NCBI GenBank assembly: GCA_030696465.1
Contig: JAUYSE010000027.1
Location: forward strand, 1-8,702
Direction: 5' to 3'
Source: Legionellaceae bacterium
GTDB taxonomy: Bacteria > Pseudomonadota > Gammaproteobacteria > Legionellales > Legionellaceae
DNA length: 8,702 nt
Position numbers and translations under genes: made by a program. The notes under the pieces are model-generated. The model did not search any database. It saw only the letters and a list, made by a program, of their open reading frames with translations, and was not told where the DNA came from. This document shows, one piece after another, positions 1 to 6,334 of this stretch (the first letter of the stretch is position 1; the number at the start of each line of letters is the position of its first letter).

Positions 1-307
1 CACGAGCGACATCTTTTGTAGCAGAGATTAATGGTTCTAAGTTGGGTGTTTCATAAAAATAAGCGGGCGTTGCGACGGAGACAATGTAAAAATTCGCTGC
101 TTTGATATCGTCAAGGTGATGCGTATAAGTAATATTTTTACTCAATAATGTGTTGTCTTCAACCAAGTGGTTTGAATCAATATGTTTGCGTAACTCTTTA
201 ATTCTTGTTTCATTGATATCATAACCGATAACTTTATGCTTTTGACTCAAGGCGGTCGCCAATCCTAATCCCACGTAACCGAGCCCAACAACAGCTATCG
301 TTTTCAT
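1..307 (-). CDS. Nucleotide-sugar dehydrogenase, N-terminal part (TviB/WbpA-like)
   Basis: Start ATG at 307-305, running off the left edge of the window; 102 codons are visible. The protein opens with MKTIAVVGLGYVGLGLA, the Rossmann GxGxxG loop (residues 8-13) of the UDP-glucose/GDP-mannose dehydrogenase family. An acidic residue follows at the end of the second strand (GYDIN, Asp30), and the NFYIVSVATPAYF stretch matches the VPTP loop of the family with Ala in place of Pro. The NHLVEDN and NFYIVSV wording is closest to the TviB/WbpA branch (UDP-HexNAc 6-dehydrogenases, NAD-dependent oxidation of C6 to a uronic acid for LPS or capsule). A ribosome site AAGGA lies at 317-313, 5 nt before the ATG. 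The substrate cannot be read from the N-terminus alone. Family call is firm, subfamily call is inference. Confidence 0.88.
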   Translation of the reverse strand, partial: MKTIAVVGLGYVGLGLATALSQKHKVIGYDINETRIKELRKHIDSNHLVEDNTLLSKNITYTHHLDDIKAANFYIVSVATPAYFYETPNLEPLISATKDVAR

Positions 308-556
308 AGAAATCCTTGTTCAATTTGGAGAGAATTATTGTTATGCATCATTTCAGTGTAGTACTAATTTTAAGTCTGTGCAAAGTAGACAGTTGTCCGG
401 TAGGGGGAACTCATCCTATCCTCACGGTCGCGGCTCGGATAGATCGTGCTAATTTTACCCATAAGATACGTTTGCCATGTAAGTCATGGGGTCCACTTGT
501 ATATTCAGTATAAATAATCCTAATTTAGTTGTACAATTGACAACAATCCTTGTGTC
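308..556. other. Gene-poor intergenic stretch, possible mobile-element debris
   Basis: About 250 bp between the dehydrogenase start and the tRNA remnant. A 65-codon frame on the plus strand (316-513) has only a TTG start, no ribosome site and no recognisable protein motif, so I do not call it. Local base composition is more GC-rich near 395-445 than the surroundings. A short palindrome (CCATG/CATGG at 475-489) is present. Nothing here identifies a specific insertion sequence. Confidence 0.4.
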
Positions 557-584
557 CCTGGTTCGGTTCCAGGTCTGACCACCA
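555..584 (+). pseudogene. 3' fragment of a tRNA gene (T arm, acceptor strand and CCA)
   Basis: Positions 557-573 form a 5-bp T stem (CCTGG/CCAGG) around a 7-nt loop TTCGGTT. They are followed by a 7-nt strand TCTGACC, discriminator A and an encoded CCA (582-584), then five T (586-590). This is exactly the geometry of a tRNA 3' end. The matching 5' acceptor strand (GGTCAGA), D arm and anticodon arm are absent at the required distance upstream. The loop has G where almost all tRNAs have A58, which also suggests decay. Such 3' tRNA ends are typical att sites left by integrases. The isotype cannot be told. It could be a chance hairpin, but stem, loop, acceptor length and CCA all fit together. Confidence 0.65.
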
Positions 585-604
585 CTTTTTGGACTCATTC
601 TTAT

Positions 605-1711
605 ATGGCTAAAAAAGCCTTATATTTAGCAGGCGGAGGAGCCCGCGGCGCCTATCAGGTCGGGGTACTCAAAGCCATTGACCATATTTTACAAACCAAA
701 AAAATTCCATTCGACATTGTAAGTGGTGTGAGTGTCGGCAGTATTAATGCTGCCATTCTTACAGAAAATGCGGATGACTTCCCTGAAGCTATCAATAAAC
801 TCGAAACCTTATGGCAAAATATCCAATGCCAAGATATTTTTTATGCCAGTAACTATGAGCTTTCCAAAACCATATTTTTTAATGCCTCTCGTCTATTTAT
901 TCGCCGAAAAAGAAATGGTTATTTATTAGACACATCTCCTTTCCAAACTTTTATCAATAAACATGTAGATTTTGAAAAAATACAAGGACAAATCGACAAA
1001 GGCACCTTAGAAACCTTAGAAATCATCACTTATTGCTACGAAACACAACAAACTATTTCTTTCTACGAGCATGGCTCCCCCTCCTTTGAAGACTGGTTCT
1101 ACCCCAGACACATGAGTCAACGCACCTCTATCCAAATGGAGCATCTTTTAGGATCAACCGCACTGCCCATTTTTTTTCCTACCGTAAAAATTGAAAATAT
1201 GCACCTTGGTGATGGCAGTATGGGCCTTATTTCTCCTTTGCGTGGGCCAATTCGGTTTGAAAGTCAACGGATTCTTATTTTAGGTACGCGCCCTCCCCCT
1301 TTATTTCATCCTATGTCACAGCACCCACAAACCATTGGCATCACCAATATTTTGGGCGGACTACTCAACAATCTCTTCTTAGATACGCTAGATAGAGACA
1401 TTGAAATGGTCAATCGTATGAATGATATTTCGCGACTACTCTCTTTGTGGAAAAAACGACAATCTCCTTGGCGGCCGGTACAAACTTTACACCTTCGCCC
1501 CAGTAAAAATGTAGGCAGTATTGCCTATGATCATTATCAAGATATGCCTACGCTATTACGATTTATGCTAAACCGCTTAGGCGCAAAAAATCATTCTGGG
1601 GATTTACTCAGCTTTCTACTTTTTGAAAAAGGTTTTGCCTGTGAACTCATCGATCTCGGATATCACGATACTCTAGGACAAGAAGCCTCTTTGATCGAAT
1701 TTTTTTCGTAA
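605..1711 (+). CDS. Patatin-like phospholipase
   Basis: A 368-residue protein with all the hallmarks of the patatin fold. The glycine-rich oxyanion loop GGGARGAY is at residues 10-17. The nucleophile elbow GVSVG is at 41-45 with catalytic Ser43. The partner aspartate lies in LGDGS (Asp203; the family usually has DGG or DGA). Ser-Asp dyad enzymes of this family hydrolyse acyl ester bonds of phospholipids or lysophospholipids. No signal peptide or membrane segment is visible, so the protein is cytoplasmic or exported by a signal-less route; related enzymes in Legionella (VipD group) are secreted effectors, but nothing here shows that. The region after about residue 230 is not recognised. The start ATG has only a weak ribosome site (GGA at 591-593). 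prlC follows 14 bp downstream, so the two are probably co-transcribed. Substrate unknown. Confidence 0.9.
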   Translation: MAKKALYLAGGGARGAYQVGVLKAIDHILQTKKIPFDIVSGVSVGSINAAILTENADDFPEAINKLETLWQNIQCQDIFYASNYELSKTIFFNASRLFIRRKRNGYLLDTSPFQTFINKHVDFEKIQGQIDKGTLETLEIITYCYETQQTISFYEHGSPSFEDWFYPRHMSQRTSIQMEHLLGSTALPIFFPTVKIENMHLGDGSMGLISPLRGPIRFESQRILILGTRPPPLFHPMSQHPQTIGITNILGGLLNNLFLDTLDRDIEMVNRMNDISRLLSLWKKRQSPWRPVQTLHLRPSKNVGSIAYDHYQDMPTLLRFMLNRLGAKNHSGDLLSFLLFEKGFACELIDLGYHDTLGQEASLIEFFS

Positions 1712-1725
1712 CTAGGAACCCCCTT

Positions 1726-3693
1726 ATGCTCCCCATACTTCCCGATTTTGATACTATCGACACAGCTGCTATTGTTTCTAATATTCAGCAATACATCTCT
1801 CAATATAAAGCTGAAATAGCTCCTTACTTGGAAACACAACCCAGCTGGATTGAGCTACTACACTTTCTAGAAGATAGTGACGATCGCCTCGAACGTTTAT
1901 TTTCACCATTGGCGCATCTACATGCCGTTGCCAATAACGCTGAGCTTCGTAAACACTATGAAGCGGGTACGCAGCTTCTCACTGAATTCCACACAGAGCT
2001 TGCACAACATCAAGGCATTTACCAAATCTGGGCAACAGTGGATCCGCAAACCTTATCGGACACAGAACAAAAAATCTTGCATGATGGGCTGCTGTCTTTT
2101 CGACAAGCGGGGGTACATCTCCCAGAGGAAGACCAACGGACGGTGCGGACACTGGATATGCAATTAAGTACCTTTGAAACGCAATTTGAAAACCATGTGA
2201 TGGACGCCGAGCTCGCATTCAAATACCATAGTGCAGAACCTATTGCCGGTCTTCCTGTACAAGCCTTAGCTGCAGCGCAAGCCCGTACCGACACAGGATA
2301 CCTCTTTACCCTCGAATATCCCTGCTATCTCGCCATTATGACTTATGCAGAAGATTCGCATATTCGAGAACATTTTTATCATGCCTATGTCACACGAGCC
2401 TCCGACCAAGGCCCCCAAGCTAGCCTGTTCGACAATACCGCCGCGATGCAAAAAATTCTCAGCCTTCGCCAACAAAAAGCGCACTTACTCGGCTGGAAAA
2501 ATTTTGCCGATTATGCCTTAGCCCCTAGAATGGCGAACTCCAGCCAAGAAGTACTGGATTTTTTACAATCCCTCTTAAAACTTTCTCATACACAAGCACA
2601 AAAAGAGTATCAAGCCCTGGAGGCTTTCGCTCAACAAAAATTACACGCCTGGGATATTGCCTACTGGTCTGAAAAGAAACGCCAAGCAACCTACCAGATA
2701 TCTCAAGAAGCGCTACGCCCTTATTTCCCCTTACCGAAGGTACTACAAGGTTTTTACCAAATCATTAAAACACTCTTCGGTATCCGCTTTGAACCCGTCA
2801 GCACCAGTACTTGGCATCCTGATGTGCAGTGTCTCGCCGCTTACGATCAAAATAATCAACTACGTGGGTATATCTATCTTGATCTCTTTGCACGTCCCCA
2901 TAAACGTAGTGGTGCATGGATGGATAGTTTGCAAAGTCGTCGCAAATTACCGGACCAAACGATTCAATACCCCATCGCAACGCTCACCTGTAATTTTACT
3001 GCTCCATCTCCTGGAGAAACCGCCACCTGCTTACATGATGAAGTGCTAACCCTATTTCATGAATTCGGACACTGCTTGCACCATGTTCTCACACAAGTCG
3101 ATTTCGTCAGTGTTTCTGGTATTCATGGCGTTGCTTGGGATGCGGTAGAACTCCCAAGCCAACTATTGGAGTATTGGGGCTGGGAAGAGGCATCGCTTCG
3201 ACTATGCACCGAACATTTACAAACAGGCGAGCCTCTGCCAAGTGATGTATTACAAAAACTTAAAAAAACCAAGCAACATCAAAGTGCTATGTACTTATTA
3301 AGGCAGCTAGAACTTGCTTTATTTGATTTTCAACTACATGAAAATTACAATGATGCCCACCCAGAATATATCTATCAACACTTAAAAAAACTGCAAACCC
3401 AAACTGCGTTATCCCCTATTCCTAGTTATAATCGTTTTGCACATAGCTTCTCTCACATTTTTGCGGGCGGTTATGCGGCAGGATATTATAGTTATTTATG
3501 GGCAGAGGTATTAGCCAGTGATGTTTTCGATAAATTTGAAATCGATGGCCTATTCAACACTGAAACTGGCCTATCACTATTGCATAATATTCTAGAGGTA
3601 GGTGGCGCTGTTCCGGCACAAAAAGCCTTTTTTGCTTTCCGAAAAAGAAGTGCCACCTTGACCGCGTTTTTACGACATCACGGAATAGGGTGA
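1726..3693 (+). CDS. prlC: Oligopeptidase A, zinc metallopeptidase of family M3
   Basis: A 655-residue protein, close to the 680 of E. coli PrlC/OpdA. The zinc site HEFGH is at residues 445-449 in the context LFHEFGHCLHHVL. The third ligand is Glu475 in WDAVELPSQ, spaced 30 residues after the first His, as I recall for PrlC. Near the C-terminus GGYAAGYYSYLWAEV carries the substrate-binding tyrosines of the M3 family, and the last residues (LRHHGIG) match the family's usual end. The enzyme is a cytoplasmic endopeptidase that degrades oligopeptides and cleaved signal peptides. The start is supported by AGGA at 1714-1717, 8 nt before the ATG. It lies 14 bp after the patatin gene and is read with it. 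Its last 24 bp overlap the end of the convergent unknown gene. I see no intrinsic terminator with a T run after it. Confidence 0.94.
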   Translation: MLPILPDFDTIDTAAIVSNIQQYISQYKAEIAPYLETQPSWIELLHFLEDSDDRLERLFSPLAHLHAVANNAELRKHYEAGTQLLTEFHTELAQHQGIYQIWATVDPQTLSDTEQKILHDGLLSFRQAGVHLPEEDQRTVRTLDMQLSTFETQFENHVMDAELAFKYHSAEPIAGLPVQALAAAQARTDTGYLFTLEYPCYLAIMTYAEDSHIREHFYHAYVTRASDQGPQASLFDNTAAMQKILSLRQQKAHLLGWKNFADYALAPRMANSSQEVLDFLQSLLKLSHTQAQKEYQALEAFAQQKLHAWDIAYWSEKKRQATYQISQEALRPYFPLPKVLQGFYQIIKTLFGIRFEPVSTSTWHPDVQCLAAYDQNNQLRGYIYLDLFARPHKRSGAWMDSLQSRRKLPDQTIQYPIATLTCNFTAPSPGETATCLHDEVLTLFHEFGHCLHHVLTQVDFVSVSGIHGVAWDAVELPSQLLEYWGWEEASLRLCTEHLQTGEPLPSDVLQKLKKTKQHQSAMYLLRQLELALFDFQLHENYNDAHPEYIYQHLKKLQTQTALSPIPSYNRFAHSFSHIFAGGYAAGYYSYLWAEVLASDVFDKFEIDGLFNTETGLSLLHNILEVGGAVPAQKAFFAFRKRSATLTAFLRHHGIG

Positions 3694-5787
3694 AGAGCCG
3701 AGTGGAGAGCCAGAGAGAGGCCATCTGCTTACGTCTACTTGGAGCGCCTCCACCCCTTCCCCTATAGGCAACGGACACAACAATGGAGCCCCAAACAAAC
3801 CTCTTGTCGCCAACAAAAAAGCAGGTTTTTGTTGGCGAACTATCTGAAATGAAGCGAGACGCAGGTCTACTTGCCTTTTTAGGTCACTCTTTTCATATTC
3901 AGGGGTCTGTTGAATGGCTTGTAATGTCCCAAATGTCAACTTTGGAAGAAATAGATCAAATAAACGATGATTATTGGCTTGCATGCATCGCCGTACAGTA
4001 TTTACCTGCGCAGTATTGACCTCCTCCTTATTAAGCAATACAAGTGATTCATACTCCTCTTGCTCTGCCTCTTGACGTTGAACTGCTTGTAATTTTTCTT
4101 GATGTTGCCTATACGCAGCAGCATATTCTAAAACTCGCTCCTGACGAGCAGAAAAACAGGTGGTCATCGCGTAAATCACCGCCAAATGAGGCGTTAAATC
4201 TATACTCTCTATTGGAATACGACCACTCAATATTGATAGCAAACACGTAGGTATGTTGCTCAACATACTCCCACAATACAACATATCTTGGTAACACTCT
4301 TGCCCATCATCCCAAGTGATTGGAGCTCCTGAGAATAAAGGCATAAGATTTGCTTGATTGATCACCCATAACATTTGCTGTAAACGGATGGTCATCTGGC
4401 TGACAGTCAGTATATTCATCGCATTGCGCAAACATTGCACGGCTTGCGGCAACCACGTTTCTATTTGGCGTAATAACTCTAAATCTGCTTTATCGGCCTG
4501 TCGTATTCTTACCGTGCCAGGGATATTTTTTTCAATCATCGCAATCACTCCTAAAAAAAGAGTGGGGCCGCCTAATAAATAAACCCAATAATCTAAGTTT
4601 ATTATGGCATCTTGCTCCTTAAAAGCCTCTTTTTCATCTTTCGCACACTTAGCGAGATAGAGCATATCCTTCGTAATAGTATGGATAATCGGGTGTTGCA
4701 ATAATACTCGTAACCATTGTGAATACTCTACGCATTCCTGGTTTGTCAACTCGACTTCTCCCAGAAAATCGAGCGTAAACGGCGCTAAATCTCGAGACTC
4801 TAGCGTTATCTCTTCTTCAGTTACATTCGCCATCTGAATTACTTTTTTTGTATCTTTTTTTAACCGCTTAATCAACTCGATAGGAACTAAAGCATCCAAG
4901 CGGTCATTATCTATATATACTTCTATTGCACCCAATTTAAAATCTTTTGGCCATATATCACGGATCGCTTGATTCAAAAATACTTCATTGAGCTGCATTA
5001 GTTTTAATGCGTCTCGTTTTTGCTGCAAATGATGCTGTATGAGTCCATATCTATCCTTAGAAAAAACTTGAGGAGAAACAACTTCCATCTCTGCATATAG
5101 AGGAATATCTAATAGAGACAACTTCTTTAACATAACTTCTCGTAACCCTGCATACCATGTATCAAAAACATCCCAGCCCTCCTTGATCCAACGCAATGCC
5201 TCATTCGCATCAATGGTCTCATCGGGACTCAATAACTGAAAATCTTCTCTGATAAGCTGAATAAGCGAGGCAATTTTTTCTGTTGCGAGTACATAATGTT
5301 GATTAAAAATAGAATAAAGCTGAGCTTCTTCTACCTCTAATGTTTCAGAGAGGATTTTTATTTTTTCATTTTTGTGAGCGATAGCATCTAGTACATTTAA
5401 AACCACTTCCCCCGCCCATGGCATTAACGAGTACAGCCCTACTCTATCAATATCGAGGCTGATTTGTTTGGAAAATCCTTTTAGGGCCTCATCCACCACT
5501 TGATCTAAAATTTCTGGAGTCTGAATGTATTGCGCCACAAAATCGTATACCTTTATTTTTAGTAATTCCTGTTTTTGTAATAACTCTGCTTGTATGCATC
5601 GAGCATGAAGAATATCCAGCATTTTTGCACATAAAAAATAAGAGGGAAATAATGCTTCCTCTCTATATATTGTCTCAATATGCGAAAAAAAATACTCCCT
5701 CATGGATTCGGTCTCATCTGTAGAAAAATAAGGGGTACACAGATCAACAATATTTTTTTTTATGGTCTCAGGAGATAAAATAGGCAT
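3670..5787 (-). CDS. Large unrecognised protein, 705 residues
   Basis: I do not recognise this protein. The frame can be extended to a TTG at 5826, but I start at ATG 5787 because a good promoter -10 box (TATAAT, 5820-5815) sits inside the extension and would be too late for the TTG. The ribosome site before 5787 is weak (GCGAGA). The protein is largely helical in character and has no signal peptide. One hydrophobic stretch is visible at about residues 398-417 (YLLGGPTLFLGVIAMI), and a charged, Gln/Glu-rich segment likely to form a coiled coil at about 544-582. Residues 651-705 differ sharply: they are encoded by the inverted repeat and repeat-like DNA up to 3670, and have the sequence style of translated intergenic repeats. 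Convergent with prlC, overlapping it by 24 bp; transcribed alone from its own promoter. An effector or structural role is conceivable but nothing in the sequence proves one. Confidence 0.8.
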   Translation of the reverse strand: MPILSPETIKKNIVDLCTPYFSTDETESMREYFFSHIETIYREEALFPSYFLCAKMLDILHARCIQAELLQKQELLKIKVYDFVAQYIQTPEILDQVVDEALKGFSKQISLDIDRVGLYSLMPWAGEVVLNVLDAIAHKNEKIKILSETLEVEEAQLYSIFNQHYVLATEKIASLIQLIREDFQLLSPDETIDANEALRWIKEGWDVFDTWYAGLREVMLKKLSLLDIPLYAEMEVVSPQVFSKDRYGLIQHHLQQKRDALKLMQLNEVFLNQAIRDIWPKDFKLGAIEVYIDNDRLDALVPIELIKRLKKDTKKVIQMANVTEEEITLESRDLAPFTLDFLGEVELTNQECVEYSQWLRVLLQHPIIHTITKDMLYLAKCAKDEKEAFKEQDAIINLDYWVYLLGGPTLFLGVIAMIEKNIPGTVRIRQADKADLELLRQIETWLPQAVQCLRNAMNILTVSQMTIRLQQMLWVINQANLMPLFSGAPITWDDGQECYQDMLYCGSMLSNIPTCLLSILSGRIPIESIDLTPHLAVIYAMTTCFSARQERVLEYAAAYRQHQEKLQAVQRQEAEQEEYESLVLLNKEEVNTAQVNTVRRCMQANNHRLFDLFLPKLTFGTLQAIQQTPEYEKSDLKRQVDLRLASFQIVRQQKPAFLLATRGLFGAPLLCPLPIGEGVEALQVDVSRWPLSGSPLGSSPYSVMS
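3673..3838. repeat. Repeat-like convergent 3' region, read as the tail of the unknown protein
   Basis: This stretch is compositionally unlike its neighbours: blocks rich in purines on one strand (GTGGAGAGCCAGAGAGAGG), a small hairpin TGGAG/CTCCA near 3739-3752, and on the minus strand a CCTATAGGGGAAGGGG block that resembles the widespread intergenic repeats of the type CTCCCTATAGGGAG. Translated on the minus strand it gives CPLPIGEGVEAL, a phrase typical of misread repeats of this kind. I infer a dispersed intergenic repeat, but with one copy in the window its repetitive nature is not shown. Confidence 0.4.
3807..3838. repeat. Perfect 13-bp inverted repeat
   Basis: TCGCCAACAAAAA at 3807-3819 and its exact complement TTTTTGTTGGCGA at 3826-3838 enclose a 6-nt loop (AGCAGG). 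No T run follows on either strand, so it is not a standard intrinsic terminator, though its place between convergent genes would suit a bidirectional stop signal. It lies inside the 3' coding part of the unknown minus-strand gene and marks the point where that protein changes character. Confidence 0.75.
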
Positions 5788-5814
5788 AAGCGTTCTCGCA
5801 ATAAAATGGCTTAT

Positions 5815-5843
5815 ATTATAAATCAATAAACACTTGATGCAAA
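5815..5843 (-). promoter_or_regulatory. Sigma70-type promoter of the 705-residue gene
   Basis: On the minus strand TTTGCA (5843-5838) and a consensus TATAAT (5820-5815) are separated by 17 bp. Transcription would begin near 5808, giving a leader of about 20 nt before ATG 5787. It faces away from the 6S promoter. The -10 is perfect and the -35 matches at four of six positions. Confidence 0.6.
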
Positions 5844-5908
5844 TAAATGCACCTATGTCGTAAAAAAACTAAAGGGCTAGTAATAAGGCAAAATTGATAA
5901 TGGAAATC

Positions 5909-5939
5909 TTGTTTTAATTTAAGGCGCTTATGGTATACT
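5909..5939 (+). promoter_or_regulatory. Extended -10 promoter of the 6S RNA gene
   Basis: TATACT at 5934-5939 is preceded by TG and one base (5931-5933), an extended -10 element. The best -35 is TTGTTT at 5909-5914 with a long 19-bp spacer, so recognition may depend mostly on the extended -10. The box ends just before the 6S 5' end. Confidence 0.65.
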
Positions 5940-5940
5940 G

Positions 5941-6108
5941 ATTCTCCCCGGCAGTATCGATTTTTGGAACCAACTTTAAACACCGAGGGGAACATTCTGT
6001 AGTTGGTGTTGTGCAAGCCCACCTAAGTCGTGGGAAGCCTGATCTAACACGTACCATCCCCACCTGAACCAAAAAGGGTTCACAATCCTCTGCTGTCGGG
6101 ACCACTAA
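5941..6108 (+). ncRNA. ssrS: 6S RNA
   Basis: 6S RNA binds the sigma70 RNA polymerase holoenzyme by mimicking an open promoter and tunes transcription in stationary phase. The 5' end ATTCTCCCCGGCAG resembles the E. coli 5' end ATTTCTCTG. The 3' half contains the segments GTTGGTG, GAAGCCT and CACCTGAACC, followed by GGGTTCA, in the same order and spacing as in E. coli. The ends pair: CCCGGCAG (5947-5954) with CTGTCGGG (6093-6100), 8 bp with one G-U. Internal hairpins include CCCAC/GTGGG (6018-6034) and TGAACC/GGTTCA near 6064-6082. Length about 165 nt, slightly shorter than the 184 of E. coli. The exact 3' end is uncertain (6100-6110). The usual downstream partner ygfA is not here; a palindromic element and a CAP gene on the other strand follow. 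Confidence 0.92.
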
Positions 6109-6139
6109 CATTATAAGACGGGAATTCCTTGCATCTAAA
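6101..6139. repeat. 39-bp direct repeat, copy 1 (at the 3' end of ssrS)
   Basis: Begins with ACCACTAACATTATAAG directly after the 3' strand of the 6S closing stem and ends with CTTGCATCTAAA. It is repeated at 6290-6328 with a single difference (A at 6118, G at 6307). The copies bracket 150 bp that include a palindromic element. Confidence 0.93.
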
Positions 6140-6153
6140 CAGCTATTCCCGCC
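6117..6153 (+). terminator. Hairpin downstream of 6S RNA, possible transcript end
   Basis: GACGGGAAT (6117-6125) can pair with ATTCCCGCC (6145-6153) with one A-C mismatch and a 19-nt loop. No T run follows, so intrinsic termination would be weak. It may serve to define or stabilise the end of the 6S precursor. The second direct-repeat copy has G at the mismatched place and would pair perfectly with the same right arm. Confidence 0.3.
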
Positions 6154-6173
6154 CAACCCCAGAACTTTGCGAA

Positions 6174-6287
6174 CAAGGCTTCTCAGATAAAGGGCTTTCG
6201 TAAACCTTCACCGCGCAAGGACGCGCGGTGAGAGCGTCAGGATGACTTTATGCGTGTTTACGAAAGCCCCTTATCCGGGAAGCCTTG
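6174..6287. mobile_element. Palindromic MITE-like element with 32-bp terminal inverted repeats
   Basis: The left arm 6174-6205 (begins CAAGGCTTC, ends TTTCGTAAAC) and the right arm 6256-6287 (begins GTTTACGAAA, ends GAAGCCTTG) are inverted copies identical at 29 of 32 positions. The centre holds a further hairpin of 9 bp, TCACCGCGC (6208-6216) with GCGCGGTGA (6223-6231). There is no coding capacity. Size, long terminal inverted repeats and lack of genes suit a non-autonomous palindromic element. No short target-site duplication is visible next to the arms. It could instead be a structured RNA or a cruciform of another kind. Confidence 0.65.
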
Positions 6288-6289
6288 AT

Positions 6290-6328
6290 ACCACTAACAT
6301 TATAAGGCGGGAATTCCTTGCATCTAAA
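6290..6328. repeat. 39-bp direct repeat, copy 2
   Basis: Second copy of the repeat at 6101-6139, 189 bp downstream, 38 of 39 positions identical. It ends 6 bp before the stop codon of the CAP gene, so it is also the 3' flank of that gene. Confidence 0.93.
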
Positions 6329-6334
6329 TGATGC

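Noticed and set aside
316..513. 65-codon plus-strand frame with a hydrophobic N-terminal stretch
   Set aside because: It needs a TTG start, has no ribosome site, shows no known motif and lies in composition-shifted intergenic DNA upstream of the dehydrogenase gene.
509..584. A complete tRNA gene ending at 584
   Set aside because: No acceptor 5' strand, D arm or anticodon arm can be formed in the 50 bases upstream of the T arm.
3807..3838. Intrinsic terminator
   Set aside because: The stem is perfect but no T run follows on either strand, and it is translated within the minus-strand gene.
3783..4250. Plus-strand frames after prlC (78 and 68 codons)
   Set aside because: They are antisense to the long minus-strand gene, without ribosome sites or recognisable domains.
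5816..6156. Two overlapping minus-strand frames of 68 and 80 codons
   Set aside because: They lie over the 6S RNA gene and its promoter; the DNA is explained by the RNA, and the frames have no ribosome sites or motifs.
6101..6328. CRISPR-like direct repeats
   Set aside because: There are only two copies with a 150-bp interval filled by a palindrome; there is no regular repeat-spacer pattern and no cas gene.
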